Shown: positions 1 to 8,708, numbered from the stretch's first letter. The stretch: 34,628 nt of DNA from Alphaproteobacteria bacterium (GCA_009693985.1 SHWE01000021.1:1-34628), one strand, 5' to 3'. The notes: generated by a model not told the origin, from the letters alone. A program made the numbers and translations.

Positions 1-479
1 GCCGCTTCCGCCAATTCCTCGCGCGCGCCGTAATTGAAGGCGACGACGAGATTGAGCGCCGTGTTCTTCGCGGTCAGGCTCTCAGCCTCCTCGATAAGAC
101 CCGCGATATCGGGATCGAGGCCGCTGCGCGCACCGATGAAGCGCACCCGCACATTGTAGCGGTGCAGTTTTTCGATATCGGCCCGGCAATAGCGCCGGAA
201 CAATCCCATGAGGTGGCGCACTTCCGCTTTCGGGCGGCGCCAATTCTCGGTCGAGAAAGCGAAGAGCGTCAGATATTCAAGACCGATCTCGCTCGCCGCG
301 CGCACCACCTTGCGCACCGTGGTGATGCCTTTGACGTGTCCCGCCTCGCGCGGCAGGAAACGATTGCGCGCCCAGCGCCCGTTGCCGTCCATGATGATCG
401 CCACATGCCTCGGAAAACGCGAGGATGCGCTCGGCGGCGGCGGCTCCACAACTGGTTTGGTCAAAACGCTATTTCCCAT
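1..479 (-). CDS. uppS: Isoprenyl (undecaprenyl) diphosphate synthase, 3'-truncated by window edge
   Basis: This enzyme makes the C55 polyprenyl diphosphate carrier for peptidoglycan and other wall polymers by cis-condensation of isopentenyl diphosphate onto farnesyl diphosphate. The first 159 residues are present out of a usual length of about 240-250. The family signature [13 protein letters not shown] lies at residues 25-37, with catalytic Asp31. FSTENW is at 75-80, and an RFIGAR and an NYGAREEL motif follow near the window edge. The ATG at 479-477 opens a Pro-rich N-terminus just before the signature. An AAGGAGG overlapping the frr stop lies 21 nt upstream, longer than ideal, but a short GC-rich hairpin between them could bring it closer. 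It is the last visible gene of the rpsB-tsf-pyrH-frr-uppS series. Confidence 0.95.
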   Translation of the reverse strand, partial: MGNSVLTKPVVEPPPPSASSRFPRHVAIIMDGNGRWARNRFLPREAGHVKGITTVRKVVRAASEIGLEYLTLFAFSTENWRRPKAEVRHLMGLFRRYCRADIEKLHRYNVRVRFIGARSGLDPDIAGLIEEAESLTAKNTALNLVVAFNYGAREELAEA

Positions 480-505
480 CTCGCGCAGGCGAAGCCCGCG
501 CCTCC

Positions 506-1072
506 TTAAACGTGCATGATTTCCTGGTCCTTGGCGTGCAGCACCTGATCGATCTCGTGCACATTGTCGTCCGTCATCTTCTGCAACTCGTCCGCCATCT
601 TGCGGTGAGCGTCTTCGCTGATGGCGTGGTCTTTTTCCAACCGCTTCAAATGATCCATCCCGTCGCGCCGCACATTGCGCACCGCAACGCGGGCGGCCTC
701 GGCATATTTGGCGGCCAATTTGGTCAATTCGCGGCGGCGTTCCTCGTTCAGTTCAGGGATGGGAATGCGCAGAAGCTGTCCGTCCAATTGCGGATTGAGG
801 CCGAGGCCGGCATCGCGGATGGCCTTGTCGACCGCCTTGGCGAGGCTCTTGTCCCACACCTGCACGGTCAAGAGACGCGGCTCCGGTGCGTTGACCGTGC
901 CGACCTGGTTGAGCGGCATCGGGCTGCCATAGGCATCGACGGTGACGGGATCGAGTATCGATGTGTTGGCCCGCCCCGTCCTCAAGCCACCGAATTCGTG
1001 CCGTAAGGTCACGACCGCGCCCTTCATGCGCCGTTGCATATCGTCCTTGTTATATGGCGGCAGCGCAGCCAT
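506..1072 (-). CDS. frr: Ribosome recycling factor
   Basis: RRF splits post-termination 70S ribosomes together with EF-G. The 188-residue product matches the usual length of about 185. It shows the family's helical N-terminus, the [12 protein letters not shown] segment (about residues 30-41), the central beta domain with [13 protein letters not shown], and the C-terminal three-helix bundle with [21 protein letters not shown]. The ATG at 1072 is preceded by GGGAGGGCGAG, a strong ribosome binding site. It lies 62 bp downstream of pyrH, and its TAA sits inside the Shine-Dalgarno of uppS, so the two are probably translated from one mRNA. Confidence 0.97.
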   Translation of the reverse strand: MAALPPYNKDDMQRRMKGAVVTLRHEFGGLRTGRANTSILDPVTVDAYGSPMPLNQVGTVNAPEPRLLTVQVWDKSLAKAVDKAIRDAGLGLNPQLDGQLLRIPIPELNEERRRELTKLAAKYAEAARVAVRNVRRDGMDHLKRLEKDHAISEDAHRKMADELQKMTDDNVHEIDQVLHAKDQEIMHV

Positions 1073-1134
1073 CTCGCCCTCCCATTTGCCGAAACCTGTC
1101 GAACCGGCGATTCCGTCTCGCTCCGCGAGGCAGT

Positions 1135-1860
1135 TTACGCCTTTTCCGCGATCAACGTGCAGCGGCCTTCGCCCTTGAGCACAGCCGCCAGATTGCCCTG
1201 CTCCTGAATGGAGAACACTAGGATCGGGATGCCGTTCTCCCGCGAGAGCGAAATCGCCGAGGCATCCATCACCTTAAGATCACGCGATAATACCTCATGA
1301 TAGGTCAGAAAATCATAGCGCTCCGCGTTTTTGACCTTTTTGGGGTCGTCGCTATAGACGCCGTCCACCTGGGTCGCCTTAAGCATGGCGTCGCAGCCCA
1401 TTTCGGCAGCCCTGAGCGCGGCCGCCGTGTCGGTGGTGAAGAAGGGATTTCCGGTGCCGGCGGCAAAAATCACCGCCCGGCCCTTCTCCATGTGCCGGAC
1501 CGCGCGTCTCCTTATATAAGGCTCGCAAATCGACATCATCGGAATGGCGGTGAGCACGCGGGTCGGAAGGCCGGTGCGCTCGAGGGCTGCCTGCATCGCC
1601 AGCGCGTTCATCACGGTGGCGAGCATCCCCATATGGTCGGCGGTCGAGCGGTCGATCCCGGCCGCCGCGCCTGCAAGGCCGCGGAAAATATTGCCCCCGC
1701 CGATGACCACCGAGACCTGGCAACCCAAATTCACCGCGGATTTGATGTCGGCGGCGATGCGCTCGACGGTGCCGACGTCGATGCCATAGGCTTCTTTCCC
1801 CATCAAAGCCTCGCCGGAGACCTTCAACAATATCCGGCGGTATCTGGGGATTGCGGCCAT
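1135..1860 (-). CDS. pyrH: Uridylate kinase (UMP kinase)
   Basis: It phosphorylates UMP to UDP in pyrimidine nucleotide synthesis. The 241-residue product is an amino-acid-kinase fold protein of the bacterial hexameric PyrH type. KVSGEAL (about residues 13-19) is the N-terminal phosphate loop, [11 protein letters not shown] (about 51-61) follows, and a [16 protein letters not shown] segment forms part of the nucleotide site. A clean AGAGGAG lies 5 nt before the ATG. It sits 30 bp after tsf in the canonical rpsB-tsf-pyrH-frr order. Confidence 0.97.
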   Translation of the reverse strand: MAAIPRYRRILLKVSGEALMGKEAYGIDVGTVERIAADIKSAVNLGCQVSVVIGGGNIFRGLAGAAAGIDRSTADHMGMLATVMNALAMQAALERTGLPTRVLTAIPMMSICEPYIRRRAVRHMEKGRAVIFAAGTGNPFFTTDTAAALRAAEMGCDAMLKATQVDGVYSDDPKKVKNAERYDFLTYHEVLSRDLKVMDASAISLSRENGIPILVFSIQEQGNLAAVLKGEGRCTLIAEKA

Positions 1861-1890
1861 GAAAGCTCCTCTTGGGCGGGGCCCCGATGC

Positions 1891-2814
1891 TTATTGACCG
1901 ACGGTAGCCCGGACCTCCGCAGCGAAATCGGTCACCGGCTTGTTGATGCCCTCGCCCACCTGGAAGCGGACGAAGCCCTTGATCGTCACCTTGGCGCCCA
2001 GATCCTTCGATGCCTGTTCCAGCACCTTGTTCACCGGCGTCTCGCCGTCGATCACGAACACCTGGGAGAGTAGAACCGATTCTTCGTAGAATTTGCGCAT
2101 CCGTCCATCGACCATCTTCTCGATGATGGCTTCGGCCTTGCCGCTCTCGCGCGCCTGATCGGCATAGATAGCGCGCTCGCGCGCCACGGTGTCCGGCGCT
2201 ATGGATTCCACATTGAGTGCGAGCGGATTCGCCGCCGCGACATGCATCGCGATCTGCTTGCCGAGCGCCATGAGCTTGTCCGCTTCCGCCGCCGATTCGA
2301 GCGCAATCAGAACGCCGATCTTGCCGAGCTCCGGCGCGACCGCATTATGGATATAAGACGCGACCACGCCCGGCGAAACAGCGAGCGCCGCGGAACGGCG
2401 GATGCTCATATTCTCGCCGACTTTCGCAATGAGAGCGGTGAGCGCGTCGGCCGTCGAGGCGGTGCCAGGATACGGCGCTTTGAGGACGCGTTCGAGATCG
2501 CCATCAACGTCGAGCGCGAGTTTCGCCGCATTGCGCGCGAAGTTTTGGAAATCATCGCCACGCGCGACGAAATCGGTTTCCGAATTGATTTCGACGATGG
2601 CGCCACAGCCGGGAGCGGCGGCCGTGCCGATCAGACCGTCGGCGGCCGTACGACCAGCCTTCTTGGCGGCCTTGGCGAGACCCTTCTTGCGCAGCCAGTC
2701 GACGGCGGCTTCGATGTCGCCACTGGTTTCGCCGAGCGCGACCTTGCAATCCATCATCCCTGCGCCGGTTTTGTCGCGCAGGTCTTTCACCATACCGGCG
2801 GTGATACTGGTCAT
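1891..2814 (-). CDS. tsf: Translation elongation factor Ts
   Basis: EF-Ts is the guanine nucleotide exchange factor for EF-Tu. The product is 307 residues from the ATG at 2814. An in-frame ATG 33 bp upstream would add eleven acidic residues not typical of the family. The chosen start gives the usual [20 protein letters not shown] opening and has AGAGGAAA at Shine-Dalgarno distance. The TDFV motif that contacts EF-Tu is at residues 80-83 within [13 protein letters not shown]. The N-terminal UBA-like domain and the core dimerization-like repeats are complete. It is separated from rpsB by 42 bp containing a GC-rich inverted repeat. Confidence 0.96.
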   Translation of the reverse strand: MTSITAGMVKDLRDKTGAGMMDCKVALGETSGDIEAAVDWLRKKGLAKAAKKAGRTAADGLIGTAAAPGCGAIVEINSETDFVARGDDFQNFARNAAKLALDVDGDLERVLKAPYPGTASTADALTALIAKVGENMSIRRSAALAVSPGVVASYIHNAVAPELGKIGVLIALESAAEADKLMALGKQIAMHVAAANPLALNVESIAPDTVARERAIYADQARESGKAEAIIEKMVDGRMRKFYEESVLLSQVFVIDGETPVNKVLEQASKDLGAKVTIKGFVRFQVGEGINKPVTDFAAEVRATVGQ

Positions 2815-2830
2815 GACGATTTCCTCTTCC

Positions 2831-2852
2831 GCCCCCTCAAGAACCAAGGGGC
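2831..2852 (-). other. GC-rich inverted repeat between rpsB and tsf
   Basis: GCCCC at 2831-2835 pairs with GGGGC at 2848-2852 across a loop of about 12 nt. On the transcribed strand it lies between the rpsB stop and the tsf Shine-Dalgarno. No U-run follows, so it is not a convincing intrinsic terminator. It could modulate tsf expression relative to rpsB, which is an inference from position only. Confidence 0.25.
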
Positions 2853-2856
2853 GACT

Positions 2857-3648
2857 TCAAGCTGGGAGACTTGCACCTTCGCCGCCGGCGGATGCGGGCG
2901 GGTTCAGATCCTCGATCACATGCTCGGACTCGCCGACATCGGCGCCGCCCGCGATCTGACCTTGGCCGAGCCCGTCGATCACCGCGCGCGCGGCAAGATC
3001 GCAATAGAGCGCAATGGCGCGCGAGGCGTCGTCATTGCCCGGGATCGGAAAGGTGATGCCGTCTGGATTGGAGTTCGAATCCAGGATCGCCGCGACCGGG
3101 ATGCCCAGCTTGCGCGCTTCGGCCACCGCGATCGATTCCTTGTTGGTGTCGATCACGAACAGCATGTTGGGAAGGCCGCCCATCTCCTTGATGCCGCCGA
3201 GCGAGCGTTCGAGCTTGTCGCGCTCGCGCATCATCTGCAGCAGCTCTTTCTTGGTGAGGCCGGATTGATGCATGGACTGAAGCGTCTCTTCGAACTGACG
3301 CAGACGCTTGATCGAGTGCGAGATGGTCTGCCAATTGGTCAGCGTACCGCCGAGCCAGCGATGGTTCACATGATACTGGGCGCAGCGCTTGGCAGCGCTC
3401 GCGACCGGATCGGCCGCCTGGCGCTTGGTGCCCACGAACAGCACACGGCCACCACCCGCCGCGACGTCGCGCATGGCAAGCAGGGCCTGATGCAGCAGCG
3501 GAACCGTCTGCGTCAGATCGATGATATGGATATCGTTGCGCACCCCGAAGATATAGGACGCCATTTTGGGGTTCCACCGCTGGGTGCGATGGCCGAAATG
3601 CGCGCCTGCTTCGAGAAGCTGACGCAAATTGAAGTCCGGCAATGACAT
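2857..3648 (-). CDS. rpsB: 30S ribosomal protein S2
   Basis: S2 is a small-subunit head/body protein needed for S1 docking. The 263-residue product begins [20 protein letters not shown] and shows the S2 signatures [10 protein letters not shown] near the start, [10 protein letters not shown] in the middle, and the LFVIDTNKE...[12 protein letters not shown] segment. The C-terminus has an extension rich in Gly, Ala and acidic residues after the conserved core. The ATG at 3648 follows AGGAG with 5-6 nt spacing. It is the first gene of the operon; a plausible promoter lies about 140 bp upstream, leaving a leader of about 125 nt. Confidence 0.97.
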   Translation of the reverse strand: MSLPDFNLRQLLEAGAHFGHRTQRWNPKMASYIFGVRNDIHIIDLTQTVPLLHQALLAMRDVAAGGGRVLFVGTKRQAADPVASAAKRCAQYHVNHRWLGGTLTNWQTISHSIKRLRQFEETLQSMHQSGLTKKELLQMMRERDKLERSLGGIKEMGGLPNMLFVIDTNKESIAVAEARKLGIPVAAILDSNSNPDGITFPIPGNDDASRAIALYCDLAARAVIDGLGQGQIAGGADVGESEHVIEDLNPPASAGGEGASLPA

Positions 3649-3780
3649 ATGTGCTCCTTTTTCCGGTTCAGCCTAACGCAGGGTGTGTGATTTGCCTCGG
3701 CTCGGGAGAGACGAGACAAACACCGGAAGGGCGAACCGTTCTTCTGGGCGGCCGCCCGGCCCCGCGTGTGAGATGGGCGC

Positions 3781-3809
3781 CTTATAGGTACTTCCCGTTT
3801 GCGGCGCAA
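3781..3809 (-). promoter_or_regulatory. Predicted sigma70-type promoter of the rpsB operon
   Basis: Read on the minus strand, TTGCGC (3809-3804) and TATAAG (3786-3781) are separated by exactly 17 nt. They stand upstream of rpsB and drive transcription toward it. The predicted leader (about 3649-3775) contains the 12-base palindrome GGGCGGCCGCCC at 3746-3757, which could fold into a hairpin. In E. coli S2 represses its own operon through the leader; whether this leader does so is unknown. Confidence 0.5.
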
Positions 3810-3901
3810 GAAGTCGACCCCGGCAGCGCTGCTTGTGGCCAAGAGCCGCGCTTCACTCGATTGTCAGTGCCAATCCTAAGCGCTTCCCCCAAAATGGCTA
3901 A

Positions 3902-3918
3902 TTGGTAATCGTTCTCAT
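3902..3918 (+). promoter_or_regulatory. Fur-box-like sequence upstream of DUF5916 copy 1
   Basis: TTGGTAATCGTTCTCAT lies 41 bp before the chosen start of the first DUF5916 gene. By eye it matches 14 of 17 bases of a TTGATAATGATTCTCAT-type Fur site, although the internal dyad is incomplete. The rest of the 3649-3959 interval holds the rpsB promoter and leader on the other strand. I see no good sigma70 promoter for the plus-strand gene and no RNA gene. Confidence 0.22.
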
Positions 3919-3959
3919 CTGTGCGGCTAGGCGGCCGCTTCAGGGGCATAGCCGGGCGG

Positions 3960-6236
3960 ATGTCTAAGTTGCGATTGGCGCTGCAGACCAGCGCTCGGCG
4001 AGGCTGTGCCTTGGGCTATGCGGTCAATCGGGCCGCGATAGGCACGGCGGCAATTTTGCTGCTCGCGACACAGGCCGCCAGCGCTCAAATACCCGAGACG
4101 GCGCCGCATCCTCCCCGCGACTTCAACACCTATATCCCGACCGGCAAGGCGACCCGCATCGATCCCACCGAAGCGCCCACCATCGACGGCGACCTTTCGG
4201 ACCCCGCCTGGGCCAAGGCACAACCGATCGACGAATTTTACCAGCTCGATCCCGGCACCGGACAACCGGGGACAGAACAAACGGTCGCCCGCTTCATTTA
4301 CGACTCGAACAATCTCTATGTCAGCATCTTCGCCTATGACCGCGAGCCCGATCTTCAGGTCGCCACCACCCAGACACGCGACGCCATGCTCGGTGTCGAA
4401 GACACGGTACGCATCTATCTCGATCCCTTAAACACGCGCCGCAATTCCTATTATTTCGAGATGAACGCGCTGGGCGCCCGCGTCGAGGCGCTGATCCAGA
4501 ACAACAACGACTACATCAAGGAATGGAATACGATCTGGACCGGGCGCGCGATGCGCAACGAATTCGGCTTCTCGGTCGAGATGGCGATTCCGTTCCGCGA
4601 TCTGGCGACCGATCCGACGAAGCCCGATTGGGTGCTCGAGATATCGCGCAACATCCGCCGCAAGGGCGAGCGCCTGCGCTGGAGCTCGATCTCCGCGGCG
4701 ACCCAGTTCTCCGACATCTCGCGCTCAGGCACGCTGACCGGCATCACCGGCATCGACAATGGGCTCGGCCTCGACGTCCAGCTCTACGGCGCTATGCGCT
4801 ATAGTTTCGACTGGCCGAAGCCTGGGCACGAGACCAAGAGCTTCCGCCCGAGCGGTAACGCCTATTACAAGATCACGCCGCTGCTGACCGGCACGCTGAC
4901 CGTCAATCCGGATTTCTCCGATGCGCCGCTCGACTTGCGCCAGGTCAACACCACGCGCTTCTCGCTGTTCACGCCTGAGACCCGCAATTTCTTCCTGCAG
5001 GATGTCGCCACGTTCGAATTCGGTGGGCGCGGATTCACCACCGGCTTCAACTACAATTATTCCGCTGACAATGGGCAGGCATTTTTCTCCCGCAACATCG
5101 GCATCGCCAATGGCTTGCCGGTCAGCATCATCGGGGGCGGAAAATTCTCGGGCGAATATGCCGGGTTCAGCGTCGGCGCGCTGTCCGCCGTCACAAACGG
5201 CACCGGCCTCAACCAAAGAAGCCAGGTGCTGTCCGTCGCGCGCGTCACCAGGGATATCGGCGAATCGAAAGCCGGCTTCATCGTCACCAACGGCGATCCG
5301 ACGGGGGTGAGCGAAAACACGGTCGCGGGCATCGACTACCAATATCGCGACTCGAATTTCTTCCCCGGAAAGATCCTGCTGGCCGACACCTATTATCAGC
5401 GCAGTTTCTCGAACACAGAGGGGCAAGACGATTCATGGGGCCTCGCGCTCACCTATCCCAATGAGCGCTTGGGCGGCGAAGTGCATATCAAACAGATCGG
5501 CCGAAACTTTTCCCCGGCGCTTGGCTTCGCCAACCGCACCGGCATCCGCCAATATGACGGCCGCGTGCTATACCGCAATCGCGATCTCGGCTGGCGCTGG
5601 CTCGATTTCGGTACGCTTTTCTATGCCGTCACCAGTCTGGACAACCATCTGGAGTCGCGCGAGAACGCCATCTATGCCGGCATCAGCACGCGGCGGACCG
5701 ACGAGTTCGTTTTCCGCTTGTTCGACAATTTCGAACATGTGCCGGCGCCGTTCCGGATTGCCGGCAAGGTGCCAGTGCCGGCGGGGCGCTACGATTGGAA
5801 CAATTTCAGCTTCTATTACCGGGGATCGGAGGGGCGGCCCTATTACATCCGCGCCGATTTCTATTGTTGCAGCTTCTACAATGGCGATTATTTCAAGATC
5901 GATCTGATCACCGATTGGCGCGCCAACCGCTATCTCCAATTCTCGCCGCACTACACCTACACCTATATCAGTCTGCCGGGCGGCCTCGTGAACATCCACT
6001 TGCTCCTTTGGGATACGCAGGTGAATTTCACCCCCGACATGCAAGTCGCGGTTCAGGCGCAGTTCGACAATATCAGCGAGAAATTCCAGCTCTCGCTGCG
6101 CTATCGCTGGGAATACGAGCCGGGACAGGAACTGTTCGCGTCGTTCGGGCAGACCGGAAACATTCCCGGCGAGCCGACCTTCGTGCCGCAGACCTCGCAA
6201 GTCATCGTGCGGCTCGGGCATACATTTCGATTCTAA
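3960..6236 (+). CDS. Exported CBM9-like / DUF5916 protein, predicted outer-membrane, copy 1
   Basis: Function is unknown. The product is 758 residues from the ATG at 3960; a GTG at 3921 is in frame but adds 13 residues before the signal peptide. The N-terminus has basic residues, then a hydrophobic stretch and an AASA-Q cleavage-like site near residue 44. A CBM9-like beta-sandwich domain follows (about 60-260, with EAPTIDGDLSDPAW and LDPLNTRRNSYYFEMNALGAR). The DUF5916 part begins near FSDAPLDLRQVNTTRFSLF and is rich in alternating aromatic strands. It ends RLGHTFRF; a terminal Phe on such a strand is the usual outer-membrane barrel signal, so I infer a barrel. A vicinal Cys pair at 636-637 is shared with the other two copies. 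It is convergent with the kinase gene, with an 11-bp gap. Confidence 0.85.
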   Translation: MSKLRLALQTSARRGCALGYAVNRAAIGTAAILLLATQAASAQIPETAPHPPRDFNTYIPTGKATRIDPTEAPTIDGDLSDPAWAKAQPIDEFYQLDPGTGQPGTEQTVARFIYDSNNLYVSIFAYDREPDLQVATTQTRDAMLGVEDTVRIYLDPLNTRRNSYYFEMNALGARVEALIQNNNDYIKEWNTIWTGRAMRNEFGFSVEMAIPFRDLATDPTKPDWVLEISRNIRRKGERLRWSSISAATQFSDISRSGTLTGITGIDNGLGLDVQLYGAMRYSFDWPKPGHETKSFRPSGNAYYKITPLLTGTLTVNPDFSDAPLDLRQVNTTRFSLFTPETRNFFLQDVATFEFGGRGFTTGFNYNYSADNGQAFFSRNIGIANGLPVSIIGGGKFSGEYAGFSVGALSAVTNGTGLNQRSQVLSVARVTRDIGESKAGFIVTNGDPTGVSENTVAGIDYQYRDSNFFPGKILLADTYYQRSFSNTEGQDDSWGLALTYPNERLGGEVHIKQIGRNFSPALGFANRTGIRQYDGRVLYRNRDLGWRWLDFGTLFYAVTSLDNHLESRENAIYAGISTRRTDEFVFRLFDNFEHVPAPFRIAGKVPVPAGRYDWNNFSFYYRGSEGRPYYIRADFYCCSFYNGDYFKIDLITDWRANRYLQFSPHYTYTYISLPGGLVNIHLLLWDTQVNFTPDMQVAVQAQFDNISEKFQLSLRYRWEYEPGQELFASFGQTGNIPGEPTFVPQTSQVIVRLGHTFRF

Positions 6237-6247
6237 CCAGGTCGCCT

Positions 6248-7603
6248 TTAAGCCGGGGCGGCGCGCAACCAGCGCAAATCGACACGCAAGCCGCCGAGCG
6301 AGGAGGCGCCGAGCGCGATGATCCCCGAAGTCGCCTCCACCAGCTCGCGCGCTATCGCAAGGCCGAGACCATGGCCGTGCCCCGTTTGATCGAGGCGCAC
6401 GCCACGCACCATCGCGCTCGCGGCCTCGCTCGCCTGCAAGCCGGGGCCGTCATCTTCGACCGACAGGAGGATGCCCTCCTCCTTCGCGACACCGGCGACG
6501 CGCACTTGGCGCCGCGCGAAGCGGACGGCATTTTCGAGCAGGGGACCGAGAATTTCGCTCAAATCTTCTCCAGCGACCGGCACGCGTAAGGTCTCGGGAA
6601 CATCGAGCACATAATCGAGACGCATTCCCTTGTCGGTGCGTTCGAGCACCAGGATCAGACCTTGCGCCACCGAAAGCGGGGACGCCTGCGCGTCCTGGTG
6701 GCGGCTCGCGGCGGCGCGCGCCCGCGCGAGCTCCGCTTCGACCGCCGCGCCGGCAGCGGCAATGGCGCGGTCGAGACCATCGGCCGCCGTGCTGGGATTC
6801 GCGCCGCCCTCACGGATCAGCCGGCTTTGCGCCGCGAGCGCGGCCAGCGGTGTCTTCATGCCGTGCGCGAGATCGGCAGCGCGCTGGCGCGCCCGTTTGA
6901 CGTCCGCCTCGCGGGCGGCCGCAAGATCGTTGATCGCGCGCGTCAGCGGCTCCACTTCGGTTGGATAATCCGCGCTCAAACGTTCGGCTGCGTTGCGGCG
7001 AAGGCCCACAAGATCCCGGCGCAGATCGGCAAGCGGGCGCAAACCCATTTGAACCTGGATCCAGGCCGCGCCCGCCAGCACCACCCATAGAATAAGCAGA
7101 AACAAAGCGAGCGTGGCACCAAATTCCGAACGCGCCAGCAGCAACTCTTCCTCATCGAGCGCGACTTGAACAAGCACGGCTTCGCCGCCCCCCGCCGGCT
7201 GCACGATGCGCTCGACGAAGTACAGTCGGCTGCCGAACGGGCCATCCGCGAAACGCGTGCGCCATTCCGTGGCGTTCGCCTCGGGCGATGGCGGCAGCGC
7301 CTGATCCCATAGCGAACGCGAACGTTGGGTCTGTTTGCTGTTGCCGATCTGCCAGAACAATCCGCTCGCCGGGCTGTCGAAGCGCGGATCGGCCGGCGCG
7401 TCCAACACCATGATCGCACCGGCCGGATCGACGGTGAGGCCGGCAACGAGTTGGAGCGCGTCGCCGCGCAATTCCTGCTCCACCCGGCGTTCGAGGGCCT
7501 GCGCGAACAGCAGCGTCATCGCGAACCAGGCGATGGCGAGCGCGGCAAATATCGCGACCGCGGCGCCCGCGAGCAATCGCAGCCGCAGCGAATAGCGCGT
7601 CAC
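6248..7603 (-). CDS. PhoQ-like sensor histidine kinase
   Basis: This is an inner-membrane sensor kinase of 451 residues. TM1 (about 8-34) and TM2 (about 162-184) enclose a periplasmic sensor region of about 125 residues. A HAMP-like segment follows, then the H-box DLAHGMKTPLAAL with phospho-acceptor His247. The HxxKTPL form, rather than HELRTP, is typical of the PhoQ branch. The N-box LLENAVRFAR has Asn358, G1 is DDGPG at 384-388, and G2 is GHGLGLA at 410-416. All catalytic boxes are intact. The start is GTG, overlapping the regulator's TGA by four bases (GTGA, 7600-7603), so the pair is translationally coupled. The ligand cannot be read from the sequence; Mg2+, iron and envelope stress are known for relatives. 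Confidence 0.9.
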   Translation of the reverse strand: MTRYSLRLRLLAGAAVAIFAALAIAWFAMTLLFAQALERRVEQELRGDALQLVAGLTVDPAGAIMVLDAPADPRFDSPASGLFWQIGNSKQTQRSRSLWDQALPPSPEANATEWRTRFADGPFGSRLYFVERIVQPAGGGEAVLVQVALDEEELLLARSEFGATLALFLLILWVVLAGAAWIQVQMGLRPLADLRRDLVGLRRNAAERLSADYPTEVEPLTRAINDLAAAREADVKRARQRAADLAHGMKTPLAALAAQSRLIREGGANPSTAADGLDRAIAAAGAAVEAELARARAAASRHQDAQASPLSVAQGLILVLERTDKGMRLDYVLDVPETLRVPVAGEDLSEILGPLLENAVRFARRQVRVAGVAKEEGILLSVEDDGPGLQASEAASAMVRGVRLDQTGHGHGLGLAIARELVEATSGIIALGASSLGGLRVDLRWLRAAPA

Positions 7604-8265
7604 GTGCCCTGCCCCTTGAGCAGATAGCCGAAGCCGCGCTTGGTCTCGATCCGCTCGGCGCCGATCTTACGGCGCAGACGCACGATGAGCTGCTCGATGG
7701 CATTGGCATCGCCCGCATCGTTGGCGCCGTAGAGATGTTCGGCCAATTCGCCGGCCGGCACCGCGCGGTCCAATTGATGCGCCAGATAATTGAGCAGGCG
7801 GAATTCCAATTGCGACAAGGTCAGCGGCGCGCCGTCGAGGCTTGCCGCCATCCGCCTGGTGTCGACCTGGAGCGGGCCGATCTTCAGAAGCGCGGCCGCG
7901 TGCCCCGCCTTGCGGCGCACCAGAGCGCGAACCCGCGTGATCATCTCGCCCATCTCGAAGGGCTTGGCGAGATAATCGTCGGCGCCCGCTTCGATACCTT
8001 CTACCTTCTCGGTCCAATCGCCGCGCGCCGAAAGAATCAGAACCGGGAAATCGCGGTTATTGGCGCGCCATTTCTTCAGGACCGAGAGGCCATCGAGATG
8101 CGGCAGGCCGAGATCGAGCACGGCGATGTCGTATTCCTCCGAATCGCCCAGGAACCATGCATCGTCGCCGCGTTTTGCGAGTTCGGCGGTGAAGCCAGCC
8201 GCCTGTAGCGCGCGGACGACATCGGGCCCGACATCGGGATCATCCTCGACCACCAACGCACGCAT
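7600..8265 (-). CDS. PhoP-like OmpR-family response regulator
   Basis: A two-domain regulator of 221 residues. The receiver domain carries the acidic pocket Asp8-Asp9, phospho-acceptor Asp51 (VLDLGLP), Ser79 and Lys101 (YLAKPF). The C-terminal winged helix (about 125-220) has the family pattern LTLSQLEFRLLNYLA and the recognition helix ANAIEQLIVRLRRKIG, ending in the ETKRGFGYLL wing. Its ATG follows the PepSY gene's TGA with no gap, and its stop overlaps the kinase start, so three proteins are made from one operon. Proteins of this type bind tandem direct repeats about one helical turn apart, and such repeats lie just upstream of this operon. Confidence 0.93.
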   Translation of the reverse strand: MRALVVEDDPDVGPDVVRALQAAGFTAELAKRGDDAWFLGDSEEYDIAVLDLGLPHLDGLSVLKKWRANNRDFPVLILSARGDWTEKVEGIEAGADDYLAKPFEMGEMITRVRALVRRKAGHAAALLKIGPLQVDTRRMAASLDGAPLTLSQLEFRLLNYLAHQLDRAVPAGELAEHLYGANDAGDANAIEQLIVRLRRKIGAERIETKRGFGYLLKGQGT

Positions 8266-8571
8266 TCAGTCCTCGATGGCGATAAAGGCCCCGTCGCGCG
8301 CATCCAGTTGCAGCTCGCGCACGCGGCCTTCGGGCGTCAGCACTTTGATCTCGTAACGAAGGCGGTCGCGCCGCTCTTCCAGTTTCACTTCGATCACATC
8401 GCCCGGCAGGTGCTGGCCAACCAGCGCAAGGATACGCACGATCGGTAAGACCTCGCCGCGTTGGAGCGCCGCGCGCGCCACATCCTCGTCGCGATTGCGC
8501 TGCCTTGCAGCGGCAGCGCCCGCCGTCAGCGCCAGCGCGAGGAGGAGAATGGGAACGAGCGTCCTTCGCAT
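8266..8571 (-). CDS. Small exported PepSY-domain protein
   Basis: A 101-residue product with a Sec signal peptide (MRRTLVPILLLALALTAGAAAA, cleavage near residue 22). A single PepSY-type unit follows, recognisable by LPIVRILALVGQHLPGDVIEVKLEERRDRLRYEIKVLTPEG (described in parts: helix, then three strands) and the C-terminal ELQLDARDGAFIAIED. I chose the ATG at 8571 because it opens the signal peptide; an upstream in-frame GTG would place polar residues and a Cys before it. No strong Shine-Dalgarno is seen. PepSY proteins of this size often precede PhoP/PhoQ-like pairs and are thought to modulate the periplasmic sensor. Role here is inferred from operon position only. Confidence 0.8.
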   Translation of the reverse strand: MRRTLVPILLLALALTAGAAAARQRNRDEDVARAALQRGEVLPIVRILALVGQHLPGDVIEVKLEERRDRLRYEIKVLTPEGRVRELQLDARDGAFIAIED

Positions 8572-8594
8572 GATGCAACCATAGCAAATGGGAA

Positions 8595-8610
8595 CTGACA
8601 CCAAGCTGAC
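8595..8610 (+). promoter_or_regulatory. CTGAC-N6-CTGAC direct repeat, site 1
   Basis: CTGAC at 8595-8599 and again at 8606-8610, preceded by GAA and followed by G. The 11-bp period is the spacing used by OmpR/PhoP-family dimers. It lies 24 bp upstream of the PepSY start, inside that gene's predicted leader. Read the other way it lies 172 bp before the small membrane protein on the plus strand. Confidence 0.5.
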
Positions 8611-8638
8611 GGCCGGCTGGAGACGCTATTGGTCGTCT

Positions 8639-8683
8639 AATATAGCGCAACCGGCCAGAATTCCGAACTGACATCGCGCTGAC
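8639..8683 (-). promoter_or_regulatory. Predicted PepSY-phoPQ operon promoter with upstream direct-repeat site 2
   Basis: Site 2 is CTGAC at 8668-8672 and 8679-8683, the same 11-bp spacing and the same GAA prefix as site 1, 73 bp away. On the minus strand it reads GTCAG-N6-GTCAG. It is followed by a poor -35 (TTCGGA, 8667-8662), a 17-nt spacer and TATATT (8644-8639). A weak -35 next to a regulator site suits an activator-dependent, possibly autoregulated promoter. This is inference from layout. Confidence 0.4.
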
Positions 8684-8708
8684 GAGAGGCGGCGGCGGCA
8701 TGTCAGGC

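Noticed and set aside
2242-3645. Plus-strand open frame of 467 codons opposite tsf and rpsB
   Set aside because: Antisense to two certain genes; no independent evidence.
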